Positions 53,580-61,646 are shown, numbered from the stretch's first letter. The stretch is 64,000 nt of DNA from Hyphomonas sp. (GCF_013823385.1 NZ_PNMA01000005.1:62001-126000), one strand, 5' to 3'. The notes: generated from the letters alone by a model not told the origin. Program-made: numbers and translations.

Positions 53580-53595
53580 ATGCTTTGAAAAACAA

Positions 53596-53691
53596 GGACA
53601 TTTTTGGGACTTTCCGGGACCGGGGCGGGACAGGCCGTGACACCGGATGGACAAATCCGGACAGTTTTGGACAAATCCGGACACTTCCGGC
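53596..53691. repeat. Helically phased GGACA array 2
   Basis: GGAC(A) at 53596, 53607, 53617, 53628, 53649, 53659, 53669 and 53679, with a TGACA at 53638 and a degenerate GGCAC at 53689 filling the phase: ten units of 10-11 bp. The last part reads as alternating GGACAAATCC and GGACAGTTTT or GGACACTTCC. It starts 16 bp after zapE and ends ~300 bp before rpoH. Between 53692 and 53989 I see only a weak sigma70-like pair (TTGCAC 53709, TACATT 53731) and no ORF I trust. Confidence 0.85.
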
Positions 53692-53989
53692 ACGGTGATG
53701 GCCACAACTTGCACTGCGCGGACGGTTTCTTACATTCCCTTCAGGACCGGCCCCAAAGTGCCCGGCCCGGAGCAGACAACACGAAGGTGTGAACCCGGCG
53801 GGAAACCCTTGGCCGGCCCTCTTCCACATGCCTGCCGCAATTCCTATTTATGCATCTGCGCGATGAATGAATTGCGCGCGCCTGGAGGCGACGCCGCCGC
53901 TGAGCGGGGCTAAGGTTTCAGGTGAGCCCCAAGGATGGGAACAGGCCGCCGCTCAAGGACGGGGCCGGTTCCGAGAAGGAGGAATGAAC

Positions 53990-54886
53990 ATGGCGAATGC
54001 GAACGCAAAAAGCTCCGTTGCCCTCAGCCCCGAACAGGGCATGAGCCGGTATCTGAGCGAAATCCGCAAATTCCCGATGCTCGAGAAGAATGAGGAATTC
54101 ATGCTGGCGCGCCGGTGGCGCGACCATGAAGACACCGAAGCGGCCGAGAAGATGGTGACCTCCCACCTGCGCCTGGTGGCGAAGATTGCCATGGGCTATC
54201 GCGGCTATGGCCTGCCGATGGCCGAGGTGATTTCCGAAGGGAACGTCGGCCTGATGCAGGCGGTGAAGAAATTCGATCCCGACAAGGGCTTCCGCCTCGC
54301 CACCTATGCGATGTGGTGGATCCGCGCGGCCATTCAGGAATACATCCTGCGCAGCTGGAGCCTGGTGAAACTCGGCACCACGGCCGCGCAGAAGAAGCTG
54401 TTCTTCAACCTGCGCCGCCTGAAGGGCGAGATGCAGGCGCTGGAAGAAGGCGACCTGAAGCCCGAACAGGCCCGGCTGATCGCCGAGAAGCTGAACGTCA
54501 CCGAAGACGAAGTGTATTCGATGAACGGGCGGATGAGCGGCTCTGACGCCTCGCTGAACGTGCCGATGGGCGCGGACGGCGACATGGAATGGCAGGACTG
54601 GCTCGCCGATGACGAGCCGGGCACGGCTGAAACCTTCGCCAACCGCCAGGAACTCGACGCGCGGATGGACCTGCTGACGCAGGCGATGGAAGACCTTTCC
54701 GAGCGCGAGCGCCACATCCTGACCGAGCGGCGCCTGATCGACGAGCCCAAGACGCTGGAAGAGCTGTCGGAGCAGTACAATGTCAGCCGCGAGCGCATCC
54801 GGCAGATTGAAGTGCGCGCCTTCGAGAAGCTGCAGAAGGCGATGAAGCGGATGGCCAAGGAACAGGGCCTGCCTGTGGGGGCGTGA
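53990..54886 (+). CDS. rpoH: RNA polymerase heat-shock sigma factor RpoH
   Basis: 298 aa from ATG 53990, with AGGAGG at 7 nt; the ATG at 53984 is too close to the site. Sigma70 family group 3: region 2 (FRLATYAMWWIRAAIQEYILRSWSLVK) and the RpoH box (QKKLFFNLR) near residue 130, region 4 HTH (SEQYNVSRERIRQIEVRAFEKL). Directs heat-shock transcription. The 400-bp upstream region includes the phased array. Confidence 0.95.
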   Translation: MANANAKSSVALSPEQGMSRYLSEIRKFPMLEKNEEFMLARRWRDHEDTEAAEKMVTSHLRLVAKIAMGYRGYGLPMAEVISEGNVGLMQAVKKFDPDKGFRLATYAMWWIRAAIQEYILRSWSLVKLGTTAAQKKLFFNLRRLKGEMQALEEGDLKPEQARLIAEKLNVTEDEVYSMNGRMSGSDASLNVPMGADGDMEWQDWLADDEPGTAETFANRQELDARMDLLTQAMEDLSERERHILTERRLIDEPKTLEELSEQYNVSRERIRQIEVRAFEKLQKAMKRMAKEQGLPVGA

Positions 54887-54915
54887 CCGGCGCTTTCCTT
54901 TTTGGAGATTGTCTG

Positions 54916-54946
54916 AAGCCGCGCCTCCTCAAAAGGGGCGCGGCTT
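54916..54946 (+). terminator. Terminator-like hairpin after rpoH
   Basis: Ten-bp stem AAGCCGCGCC / GGCGCGGCTT with an 11-nt loop and a short T-run, 30 bp downstream of the rpoH stop. Confidence 0.7.
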
Positions 54947-54974
54947 TCCAATTGGGTTGAACTTTCCCTTGAAG

Positions 54975-54988
54975 TGACATATATGTCA
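54975..54988 (+). promoter_or_regulatory. Palindromic operator upstream of HigBA-like pair
   Basis: TGACATATATGTCA is a perfect 14-bp palindrome, 66 bp before the toxin start. It is the expected position for an antitoxin-bound operator. Confidence 0.55.
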
Positions 54989-55053
54989 TGCACATGCTTA
55001 GGAGATTAGGGGCATAGCCCCGCCGCGTTCACGATGGTTATGCGGGGTCTCTG

Positions 55054-55371
55054 ATGCGGACAGAACATTATGTGGATGAAGACGGCGAAGACCAGTTCGG
55101 CAAATCAGTTGATGCGCTTTCATCCCGTGCAAGACGGCGCGTATTGGCTGCCATCGAGCGGATGGAGGACGGCAATTTCGGCGACTGGAAATCACTGGGC
55201 GGCCAGTTGCGGGAGCACCGGATACACGCTGAAGGCGGGCTGAGAGTTTATTACGCCATCCAGAATGACGAAATTATCCTTCTGCTGATTTCGGGCATGA
55301 AACGTTCGCAGGACAGAGACATCAGGATCGCGAGAGAAAGGCTGTCGGATCATGAAAACAGACAAAAATAG
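55054..55371 (+). CDS. RelE/HigB-like toxin
   Basis: 105 aa. Compact alpha/beta toxin: FGKSVDALSSRARRRVLAAIERMEDGNFGDWKSLGGQLREHRI and VYYAIQNDEIILLLISGMKRSQDRDI, as in addiction-module killer proteins of the HigB/RelE superfamily. Toxin precedes antitoxin, the order typical of higBA. Overlaps the antitoxin by 20 bp. Confidence 0.83.
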   Translation: MRTEHYVDEDGEDQFGKSVDALSSRARRRVLAAIERMEDGNFGDWKSLGGQLREHRIHAEGGLRVYYAIQNDEIILLLISGMKRSQDRDIRIARERLSDHENRQK

Positions 55372-55693
55372 AATTGCCCCTTCCCGCGCTCATCTGGACT
55401 ATCTGCGCGAGCTCTATGCCAATGATGAGGAAGCAATCGGCATGCTTGCCTATGCCCTGGAACAGATCGCGGCCGGGCAGGACGAAGAAGGCAAATATGC
55501 CCTTCGCAGCCTCATCAAGGGTCGACTCGGATTTGAAGAACTCTCGCGCCGCACGGAAATCCCGGCGCGCAGCCTCAACCGTATGCTCTCAAGCGAGGGC
55601 AACCCTTCGCTCTCGAACCTCTCCCTGATCATCCGGCAGTTGCACGCCGAGCTGGGCGTTGAACCCAACTGGACCCTCACCGCGGCAGCCTGA
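55352..55693 (+). CDS. HTH antitoxin partner (HigA-like)
   Basis: 113 aa. C-terminal XRE-like helix-turn-helix: GFEELSRRTEIPARSLNRMLSSEGNPSLSNLSLIIRQL. The N-terminal ~55 residues are helical and charged and probably contact the toxin. Confidence 0.8.
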   Translation: MKTDKNRIAPSRAHLDYLRELYANDEEAIGMLAYALEQIAAGQDEEGKYALRSLIKGRLGFEELSRRTEIPARSLNRMLSSEGNPSLSNLSLIIRQLHAELGVEPNWTLTAAA

Positions 55694-55759
55694 CGGGCTT
55701 CCCCCCGGAACCTCTCTCCCTGCTCCGGCGTTGATCGGGAAAGGGAAAGAGGTTTCACA

Positions 55760-56092
55760 ATGTCATTCAAGCTTGTCATTCCGTTTCTGGCCGCCGCGCT
55801 TGGCGCGGGAAGTTTTGCGTTTGCCGACCCGCCCCACCGGCACGGCCATGACCTTCCCCCCGGCCTTGCCAAGCAGGGGAAGATACCGCCCGGCCATGCC
55901 AAGAAGATGTGGCGCAAGGGCGAGTATCTGCCCGTGCATTACCGCGAAGTGTATGTGCGCGATTACCGCTATTACGACCTGCGAGAGCCGCCGCGCGGCT
56001 ACCGCTGGGTGCATGTGGATCAGGACGCCTATCTCGTGGAGATTGCCAGCGGCCTGATTGCCGAAGCGCTGGTCAACGCGCTGTCCAACTGA
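55760..56092 (+). CDS. RcnB-like periplasmic protein 1
   Basis: 110 aa. Signal peptide ending FAFA, then a His-rich region (DPPHRHGHDLPPG) and the RcnB block PPRGYRWVHVDQDAYLVEIASGLI. RcnB of E. coli modulates nickel/cobalt export; most homologues have unknown roles. The second copy lies 91 bp downstream. Confidence 0.85.
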   Translation: MSFKLVIPFLAAALGAGSFAFADPPHRHGHDLPPGLAKQGKIPPGHAKKMWRKGEYLPVHYREVYVRDYRYYDLREPPRGYRWVHVDQDAYLVEIASGLIAEALVNALSN

Positions 56093-56183
56093 GGCGGACG
56101 CCCCCAATCCTGGCGGGCGCGCCCCGCCGGGAACCGGAGACGGGACAAGCGCGTTGCCTCTTTCAGAAGAGGAGCTCAAGACC

Positions 56184-56549
56184 ATGTTTGTCCGCCCCAT
56201 GATCATTCTGCTGGCTGGCGCCGTGGGCGGAACGCCTGCCATGATGGCCGAGCCGCCCGCGGCAGGCGACGCCGGCGCGCCGGAAGAATTGGCCAGCGCG
56301 CTTCCCGGCGGCGACGATTTCGACCAGGGCGACCCGCCGCTGATCAGCCGCGACCGCAGCCTGATGTGGGGCAAGGGACAGCGCCTGCCGCCTCAATTCC
56401 GCCAGGCCGAATTCAGGGACTGGAAATCCTACCATCTCACGCCGCCGCCCGAAGGCTATCGCTGGGTGCGCGTGGATCGCGGGGCTTACCGCGTGGATAT
56501 GCGCGATGGCTATATTGCCGAAGCGGTGTTTGGCCTGCCCGGCGGCTGA
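56184..56549 (+). CDS. RcnB-like periplasmic protein 2
   Basis: 121 aa from ATG 56184. Hydrophobic N terminus (MIILLAGAVGGTPAMMA) likely a signal, then PPEGYRWVRVDRGAYRVDMRDGYIAEAV, the RcnB signature. Less His-rich and with a negatively charged stretch (GGDDFDQGD) before the domain. A diverged paralogue of the preceding gene. Confidence 0.8.
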   Translation: MFVRPMIILLAGAVGGTPAMMAEPPAAGDAGAPEELASALPGGDDFDQGDPPLISRDRSLMWGKGQRLPPQFRQAEFRDWKSYHLTPPPEGYRWVRVDRGAYRVDMRDGYIAEAVFGLPGG

Positions 56550-56564
56550 AGTGGCGGGGCGGCG

Positions 56565-57083
56565 CTATTCATCCGCCCGCGCATCCTGCATCGTGAAATC
56601 ATCGACATACCAGGCGCCGCGCTGGCGGACCCAGACGACTTCGACCAACCGCTGAACATTATTCAGGAAATCTGCTTGGGCGAGGCAGGTGACGAAGTCC
56701 CCTTCCTGTTCCTCCGTGCCGCGATAGGAATGGGCGGTACAGCCCGGCTTTGTGATGAAGAGGGCGCCGCCGGTTTCAGCAATCTGGGCATTGAGGCGGG
56801 CAAGCGCTTCGGGGGAGAGCCGGGCACCTTCTGCCAGGCGGGGATCGCCCGCCGGCGCGAAGCCGCCCTCCGCCGTGACCGAGAGGATCAGGGCGCGGGT
56901 CGGCTCCACCCGCTCCAGAGAGCTGGCGAGGAGGCCGCCGAACAGCCAGGCGCAGCCGGCAAACATCAGGACCATCAGACCAAGGAATACCAGGGCCGTT
57001 ATTTTCAGCACCCTGGGAAAGCGCACGGGCGGCCGGCGAAGACGGTGGAAGACTTCCGGCTTCGGACGATCCGGCAGGCTCAT
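56565..57083 (-). CDS. Unrecognised single-helix membrane protein A
   Basis: 172 aa. Basic N terminus, one helix (residues ~28-50, ITALVFLGLMVLMFAGCAWLFGG) and a periplasmic domain with a pair of cysteines (GCTAHSYRG, TCLAQADF) and C-terminal RLVEVVWVRQRGAWYVDDF. It overlaps its upstream neighbour by ATGA, and the two proteins share layout (helix, then MxxEG or LxxxL, ending in a W-x-hydrophobic motif), so they may be distant paralogues. Confidence 0.65.
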   Translation of the reverse strand: MSLPDRPKPEVFHRLRRPPVRFPRVLKITALVFLGLMVLMFAGCAWLFGGLLASSLERVEPTRALILSVTAEGGFAPAGDPRLAEGARLSPEALARLNAQIAETGGALFITKPGCTAHSYRGTEEQEGDFVTCLAQADFLNNVQRLVEVVWVRQRGAWYVDDFTMQDARADE

Positions 57084-57649
57084 TGCGGCGCGGGCTCAGG
57101 CGCTTCTTCGCCCGCCTCGATCCGGTCGAGCTTTTCGGCCTTGTCGATCAGCACTGTATTATCGCTGAAATGGGTCTGGAAATCGAGGAGTTTCCAGGTC
57201 TCGTCCTCCCGCACCCAGCGCACGGCGATGGTGACGGGGGAGAGCTCTGCCTTTGCTGCAAGCGTGCAGTTGGCGAAGGTGCCCGACTGGGCAGGATCGG
57301 AATGCGCGCTGCTGACAATGTTGCAGGCGGCGGGGGTGAATTCCGACACCTTGCCGAACTGTTTCATGAACCGGTTCAGCGAATCGAGCGAGGCCTGATC
57401 GACCCCGGCGCGGCGGGCATAGACCGGATCATCCGCAGGCGGCAGACCTTCGGCCATGAAGCGCTGGGCGAGCATCTCTGTGGCGGCGTTGCGGGCGGTG
57501 ACGGCCTTGTAAAGATCGATGCCGCCCTTGACGCAGCTGCCCAGAACATAGAGGAGCAGCGCGCCGCCGCCGATGATCCACCAGAGCCGGCGCGACTTGC
57601 GCGGGGCTGGCGTTTGCTCATAAGGCTGCGTAGCGTCCGGCTCCGACAT
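57080..57649 (-). CDS. Unrecognised single-helix membrane protein B
   Basis: 189 aa from ATG 57649. Proline/charged N terminus, one helix (RLWWIIGGGALLLYVLGSCVKGG), then a domain with two cysteines (AACNIVSS, NCTLAAKAEL) and VRWVREDETWKLLDFQTHFSDN near the end. Similar arrangement to its downstream neighbour. No known family recognised. Confidence 0.65.
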   Translation of the reverse strand: MSEPDATQPYEQTPAPRKSRRLWWIIGGGALLLYVLGSCVKGGIDLYKAVTARNAATEMLAQRFMAEGLPPADDPVYARRAGVDQASLDSLNRFMKQFGKVSEFTPAACNIVSSAHSDPAQSGTFANCTLAAKAELSPVTIAVRWVREDETWKLLDFQTHFSDNTVLIDKAEKLDRIEAGEEAPEPAPQ

Positions 57650-57686
57650 TTTCCCCGCTCCGTAAGGTTGCCCGAGAGACAAGCAG

Positions 57687-58544
57687 ATGAAGCCCGAACA
57701 GGCAATACGCATTGAGCGCCCCGATGACCCGCGCGTGGAAGCCTATGTCTCGATCCGCGAGCGCGACCTGACGGGCGGGCATGGCGGGCGGTTTATCGTT
57801 GAGGGCAAGGTGACGCTTGAGACGCTGCTGCGGCGGGGCCGGTTTGAAGTGGAAAGTCTCTTCCTGTGCGAGACGCGGCTGGGGCCGCTTCGCGATCTCC
57901 TGGCGGAAGTGCCGGAAGGCGTGCCGGTGTATGTGGCCGCGCAGGGCGTGATGGACGCGGTGGCGGGGTTTCCGATGCACCGGGGGGTGCTGGCGTGTGG
58001 ACGCAAGGGGGCGAGTGTTCCGCCTGCGGAGTTTCTGACCTCGCGCGCATGCGGGTCTCTATCCTTCGACTTCGCTCAGGATGAGCCCCGCTGTTCGACG
58101 TTGTTATTGCTGTCAGAGCTTTCCAATCATGACAATGTGGGGGCGTGTTTCCGCAATGCGGCGGCGTTTGGGGCGGACGCTGTGCTGCTCGACGGCGCGT
58201 CCTGCGATCCGCTTTACCGCAAGGCGATCCGGGTGTCTTCCGGGGCGGCGCTGTGGCTGCCTTTTGCGCAAGGTGGCACGGGGGCCGGGCTGATCGCGGC
58301 GGCGGAGGCGGCCGGGCATGAGGTGTGGGCGCTGACGCCGCGCCGGGATGCCGAGCCCCTGCCCGCGCTCAAGGTGCCCCCGCGCGTGGCGCTGCTGATG
58401 GGGGCTGAAGGGCCCGGCCTGCCAGCGGAGATGATCGCGCGGGCGCGGCCGGTGCGTATTCCGATGACGGAGGGGTTTGACAGCGTGAATGTGGCGACGG
58501 CGGCGGCGATTGCGCTTAGCTCTGTGTTTGCGGGGCGGGGGTGA
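57687..58544 (+). CDS. TrmH/SpoU-family RNA 2'-O-methyltransferase with in-frame REP insertion
   Basis: 285 aa. SPOUT fold: N-terminal substrate-binding part (GGRFIVEGKVTLETLLRRGRFEVESLF), then LLLLSELSNHDNVGACFRNAAAFGADAVLLDG (motif 1), VALLMGAEGPGLPAEMIARA (motif 2) and IPMTEGFDSVNVATAAAIAL (motif 3). Between the two halves the residues SLSFDFAQDEPRC are encoded by a REP palindrome (58059-58086), with no frameshift. Specific RNA target unknown. Confidence 0.86.
   Translation: MKPEQAIRIERPDDPRVEAYVSIRERDLTGGHGGRFIVEGKVTLETLLRRGRFEVESLFLCETRLGPLRDLLAEVPEGVPVYVAAQGVMDAVAGFPMHRGVLACGRKGASVPPAEFLTSRACGSLSFDFAQDEPRCSTLLLLSELSNHDNVGACFRNAAAFGADAVLLDGASCDPLYRKAIRVSSGAALWLPFAQGGTGAGLIAAAEAAGHEVWALTPRRDAEPLPALKVPPRVALLMGAEGPGLPAEMIARARPVRIPMTEGFDSVNVATAAAIALSSVFAGRG
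58059..58086. repeat. REP palindrome inside the methyltransferase gene
   Basis: CCTTCGACTTCGCTCAGGAT core; the same sequence occurs in the downstream intergenic repeat (58602-58630). In this reading frame it encodes SFDFAQDE. Confidence 0.85.
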
Positions 58545-58554
58545 AGCTGACCTA

Positions 58555-58630
58555 GCTCATGGTGAGCGAAGTCGAACCATGGGCGAGCGTGGGGAGCCCG
58601 CTCTATCCTTCGACTTCGCTCAGGATGAGC
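58555..58630. repeat. REP pair (BIME-like) downstream of the methyltransferase gene
   Basis: Left arm 58555-58580 (GCTCATGGTGAGCGAAGTCG...) and right arm 58602-58630 (CCTTCGACTTCGCTCAGGAT...) are near-perfect inverted copies. The two positions that differ between arms (GG/CC) are compensatory within each arm. Confidence 0.85.
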
Positions 58631-58674
58631 TCAAATGCGGAGCGCCCCACAAGCAAGGCGCAGGCGCAGCGGCG

Positions 58675-58745
58675 CTGAGCCCGAAGGGCTCAGCAACAGC
58701 CGCGATCCCGGCTCAATCGGCGGCGGAGCCGCCTTTGGCCGGGAT
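58675..58745. repeat. Further palindromic repeats between methyltransferase and cysH
   Basis: CTGAGCCC-GAA-GGGCTCAG (58675-58693) is an 8-bp perfect hairpin. ATCCCGGC (58705-58712) and GCCGGGAT (58738-58745) enclose GGCGGC-GGA-GCCGCC, a nested double hairpin. Neither has a T-run on the cysH side, so neither is a clear terminator. Confidence 0.75.
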
Positions 58746-58761
58746 GACAGTTTTTAAGGAA

Positions 58762-59496
58762 TTAAAAAACCCTTGGCCGTTCGTTGCGGTCTACGTGGAG
58801 GCCGCATTCGGTTTTCTGCTGGCCGGCCCAGCGGCCGGAGCGGGGATCGCTGGGGTCGGCGGCCGGTTTGGTGCAGGGCCAGCAGCCGATGGAGGGGTAG
58901 CCCTGCGAGACCAGCGGGTGGCGGGGCAGATCTTTTTCGGCGAGGTATGCGTCGACATCCGCCTGCGTCCAGCTGGCGAGCGGGTTTACCTTGTAGCGGC
59001 CATCGGCATATTCAAATACCGGCAGGCTCATCCGGGCGCCGCCATGGAAGCGTTTGCGGCCCGTGATCCAGGCGCCGAAGCCTTCCAGCGCGGGTTCCAG
59101 CGGGCGCACCTTGCGCAGGGCGCAGCAGGCGTCGGCATCGGTTTTCCAGAGCATGTTCTTCGGATCGAGCACCTTGCGCTCGGTCTCGGAAGGGGTGATC
59201 TCGCGCACGCCGGTGAGGCCGAGGCGGGCGATCACCTCGTCCTTATAGTCCAGCGTCTGGGGGAAATGCATGCCGGTGTCGATGAAGACGATCGGCAACG
59301 AGGGGTCGACCTCGGCAATGAGGGCGAGCATGACGACGCTTTCGGCGCCAAAGCTGGACACATAGGTCAGCTCGCCGGGCCATTCACGGGCAATCGCGGC
59401 CCGAAGGATATCCTGCGCAGAGGCCTGGCGCAGCTCGCTGTTGAGGCGCGCGAGCCGGGCTTTGGGCTCTTCTGGGATCTCGGTTTCAAAGGCCAT
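58762..59496 (-). CDS. cysH: Assimilatory adenylyl-sulfate (APS) reductase
   Basis: 244 aa. Sulfonucleotide reductase: SSFGAESVVMLALIAEVDPSLPIVFIDTG (substrate P-loop) near residue 48, and C-terminal catalytic KTECGLH. The pairs CC (DACCALRKV) and CxxC (GCWPCT) that ligate the 4Fe-4S cluster are present, which marks an APS rather than PAPS reductase. It ends the cysG-cysH run and reduces APS to sulfite. Confidence 0.92.
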   Translation of the reverse strand: MAFETEIPEEPKARLARLNSELRQASAQDILRAAIAREWPGELTYVSSFGAESVVMLALIAEVDPSLPIVFIDTGMHFPQTLDYKDEVIARLGLTGVREITPSETERKVLDPKNMLWKTDADACCALRKVRPLEPALEGFGAWITGRKRFHGGARMSLPVFEYADGRYKVNPLASWTQADVDAYLAEKDLPRHPLVSQGYPSIGCWPCTKPAADPSDPRSGRWAGQQKTECGLHVDRNERPRVF

Positions 59497-59518
59497 GGGC
59501 CGGGGCCCTTCCTGCGGG

Positions 59519-60001
59519 TCAGCTGCGTCTGCGGAAGGCCGGGACCGACGGGTCTGCTGCGGGCTGGTAAACCACGCTGTATTCGTTCAAGGCTTCCACC
59601 ACTTCAGATAGGCCAGCGCGGCGGGTCTCGTAAGCATCGAACCCTGAACGGTGCATGTAGAATATCTGATCCCTCAGCACATGGCCGACCGCGCGCAGCT
59701 CTCCGTCATACTGATAGCGGCGGCGCAGGAGCTGGGCATGGCTGTAGCCGCGCCCGTCGGTGTAGCGGGGGAAATCGACCTCGATGAGGGAAAGCTCCCC
59801 TAGATAAGGCTCCAGATCCTCGGCCTTGTCGGCAGGGGCAAGGCGCACGCCATCGGGCAGCGGGCCGTTCTCCTGCCCCTGTTTCAGGGCGAGGAAGCGG
59901 CCAAGGCTGACAGAAAACTTGCCCGTTTCCGGCAGGGCTTCGCCATTAGCCACGAAGGTCCACTCATTGGCGATCTCTGCGCCGTTCTTAATCAGCGGCA
60001 T
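59519..60001 (-). CDS. DUF934 family protein
   Basis: 160 aa. DUF934: IEVDFPRYTDGRGYSHAQLLRRRYQYDGELRAVGHVLRDQIFYMHRSGFDAYE. Found next to cysI and cysH in alphaproteobacteria; unknown role in sulfite/sulfate reduction. It overlaps the cysI 3' end by 14 bp. Confidence 0.88.
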   Translation of the reverse strand: MPLIKNGAEIANEWTFVANGEALPETGKFSVSLGRFLALKQGQENGPLPDGVRLAPADKAEDLEPYLGELSLIEVDFPRYTDGRGYSHAQLLRRRYQYDGELRAVGHVLRDQIFYMHRSGFDAYETRRAGLSEVVEALNEYSVVYQPAADPSVPAFRRRS

Positions 60002-61646
60002 AGAGCGCCTCCTGGAAGGGCTGGTGGCCGAGGCGTTCCAGCGTGTCGATGAACTTCTCGTCCCTGGACGTGCGCTGGGCGCGGTAGAATTCCACGACGC
60101 GGTGGATGGCGCCGGGCACTTCTTCAGCTTTCAGGCCAGGGCCAACGATATTGCCGAGGGCGGCTTTCTCGTCTGCGCGGCCGCCGAGGAGGATCTGGTA
60201 GAATTCCTCGCCCTTCTTGTCGACGCCGAGGATGCCGATATGGCCGACATGGTGGTGGCCGCAGGCATTGATGCAGCCGGACACGTTGATGTGCAGGCGG
60301 CCGATATCTTCCTCATAGGCGGGGTCTGCGAAGAGTTTCGAGACTTCCAGCGAGACCGGGATCGAGCGGGCATTGGCGAGGTTGCAATAGTCGAGGCCGG
60401 GGCAGACGATCATGTCGGTGATGCGGCTTTCGTTTGCCGTGCCGAGGCCGGCGGCATCGAGGGCAGCGTAGATTTCCGGCAGATCATCCAGCGCCACATG
60501 CGGCAGGATCAGGTTCTGCGCATGGCTGACGCGGATATCTCCGTGGCCGTACTTTTCGGCCAGGTCTGCGACGAGTTCCATCTGCGTGTCGGTCGCGTCG
60601 CCCGGCGCCACGCCCTGCGGCTTCAGGCTGACGGTGACGGAGGCATAGCCGGGCGCCTTGTGGGGGTGCAGGTTTACCCGCGTCCAGCGCGCGAAGGCCG
60701 GGTCTGCAGCTTTGGCGGCCTCCAGGCGTTCGGAGACGGCGGGTTTGGCGGCGAGCTTCGGCGGGGCGAAATAGGCATGGATGCGGGCGATTTCGTCCGC
60801 CGTCAGCGCAATCTTTTCGTGCGGGCGCTGGGCGGCGTATTCTTCCTCGACCTGACGGATGTATTCGGCTTCGCCGAGCTCGGTGACGAGGATCTTGATG
60901 CGAGCCTTGTACTTGTTATCGCGGCGGCCATAGCGGTTATAGACCCGCATGACGGCTTCCAGATAGTCGAGGATCTCGCTTTCCGGCACGAAGGGATTGA
61001 CCAGCGTGGCGATGACGGGCGTGCGCCCCTGCCCGCCGCCGACCCAGACTTCAAAGCCGGTGACGCCGTTCTTCTGCAGGATATGCAGGCCGACATCATG
61101 CACGCGGATGGCGGCGCGGTCATGCTCGGCCGCGGTGACGGCGATCTTGAACTTGCGCGGCAGGGCGGCAAATTCGGGATGGAAGGTGGACCACTGGCGG
61201 ATGATCTCGCACCAGGGGCGCGGGTCGAGGAGTTCATCCTGCGCGGCGCCGGCGAAATGATCCGTAGTCGTATTGCGGATGCAGTTGCCCGAGGTCTGGA
61301 TGGCGTGCATCTCGACCTCGGCGAGCTTTTCCAGGACGTCCGGAATGTCTTTCAGGGCGACCCAGTTGAACTGGATGTTCTGGCGGGTGGTGAAGTGGCC
61401 AAAGCCGCGGTCATAATCGCGGGCAACCTCTGCCAGGCGGCGGAGCTGGACGGGGCTGAGTTGGCCATAGGGAATGGCGATGCGCAGCATGTAGGCGTGG
61501 AGCTGGAGGTAGACGCCGTTCTGCAGGCGCAGCGGCTTGAACTCGTCTTCCAGAAGCTCTCCGGAGAGGCGGCGGGCCACCTGGCCGCGAAACTGGGCGA
61601 CGCGCTCGGCAACGATGCGGGCGTCGAACTGGTCATATCTATACAT
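59988..61646 (-). CDS. cysI: Sulfite (nitrite/sulfite) reductase hemoprotein
   Basis: 552 aa. Siroheme/4Fe-4S reductase: FGHFTTRQNIQFNWV near residue 80, and cluster cysteines in CPGLDYCNLANARS and GCINACGHHHVGHIG. It carries out six-electron reduction of sulfite to sulfide. The order cysG-DUF2849-(GST)-cysI-DUF934-cysH marks it as assimilatory. Start overlaps the GST stop by 1 bp. Confidence 0.93.
   Translation of the reverse strand: MYRYDQFDARIVAERVAQFRGQVARRLSGELLEDEFKPLRLQNGVYLQLHAYMLRIAIPYGQLSPVQLRRLAEVARDYDRGFGHFTTRQNIQFNWVALKDIPDVLEKLAEVEMHAIQTSGNCIRNTTTDHFAGAAQDELLDPRPWCEIIRQWSTFHPEFAALPRKFKIAVTAAEHDRAAIRVHDVGLHILQKNGVTGFEVWVGGGQGRTPVIATLVNPFVPESEILDYLEAVMRVYNRYGRRDNKYKARIKILVTELGEAEYIRQVEEEYAAQRPHEKIALTADEIARIHAYFAPPKLAAKPAVSERLEAAKAADPAFARWTRVNLHPHKAPGYASVTVSLKPQGVAPGDATDTQMELVADLAEKYGHGDIRVSHAQNLILPHVALDDLPEIYAALDAAGLGTANESRITDMIVCPGLDYCNLANARSIPVSLEVSKLFADPAYEEDIGRLHINVSGCINACGHHHVGHIGILGVDKKGEEFYQILLGGRADEKAALGNIVGPGLKAEEVPGAIHRVVEFYRAQRTSRDEKFIDTLERLGHQPFQEALYAAD

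Noticed and set aside
53596-53691. Replication-origin iterons
   Set aside because: Phased short repeats could suggest iterons, but no replication initiator gene, DnaA-box cluster or AT-rich stretch is nearby.
53867-53989. Upstream extension of the rpoH frame (41 extra residues)
   Set aside because: The AGGAGG site fits ATG 53990, and conserved sigma-factor sequence begins there.
58489-59787. 432-aa + strand ORF containing a REP-encoded SFDFAQDE stretch
   Set aside because: It begins inside the methyltransferase gene, crosses the intergenic palindromes and runs antisense through cysH; no family signature.
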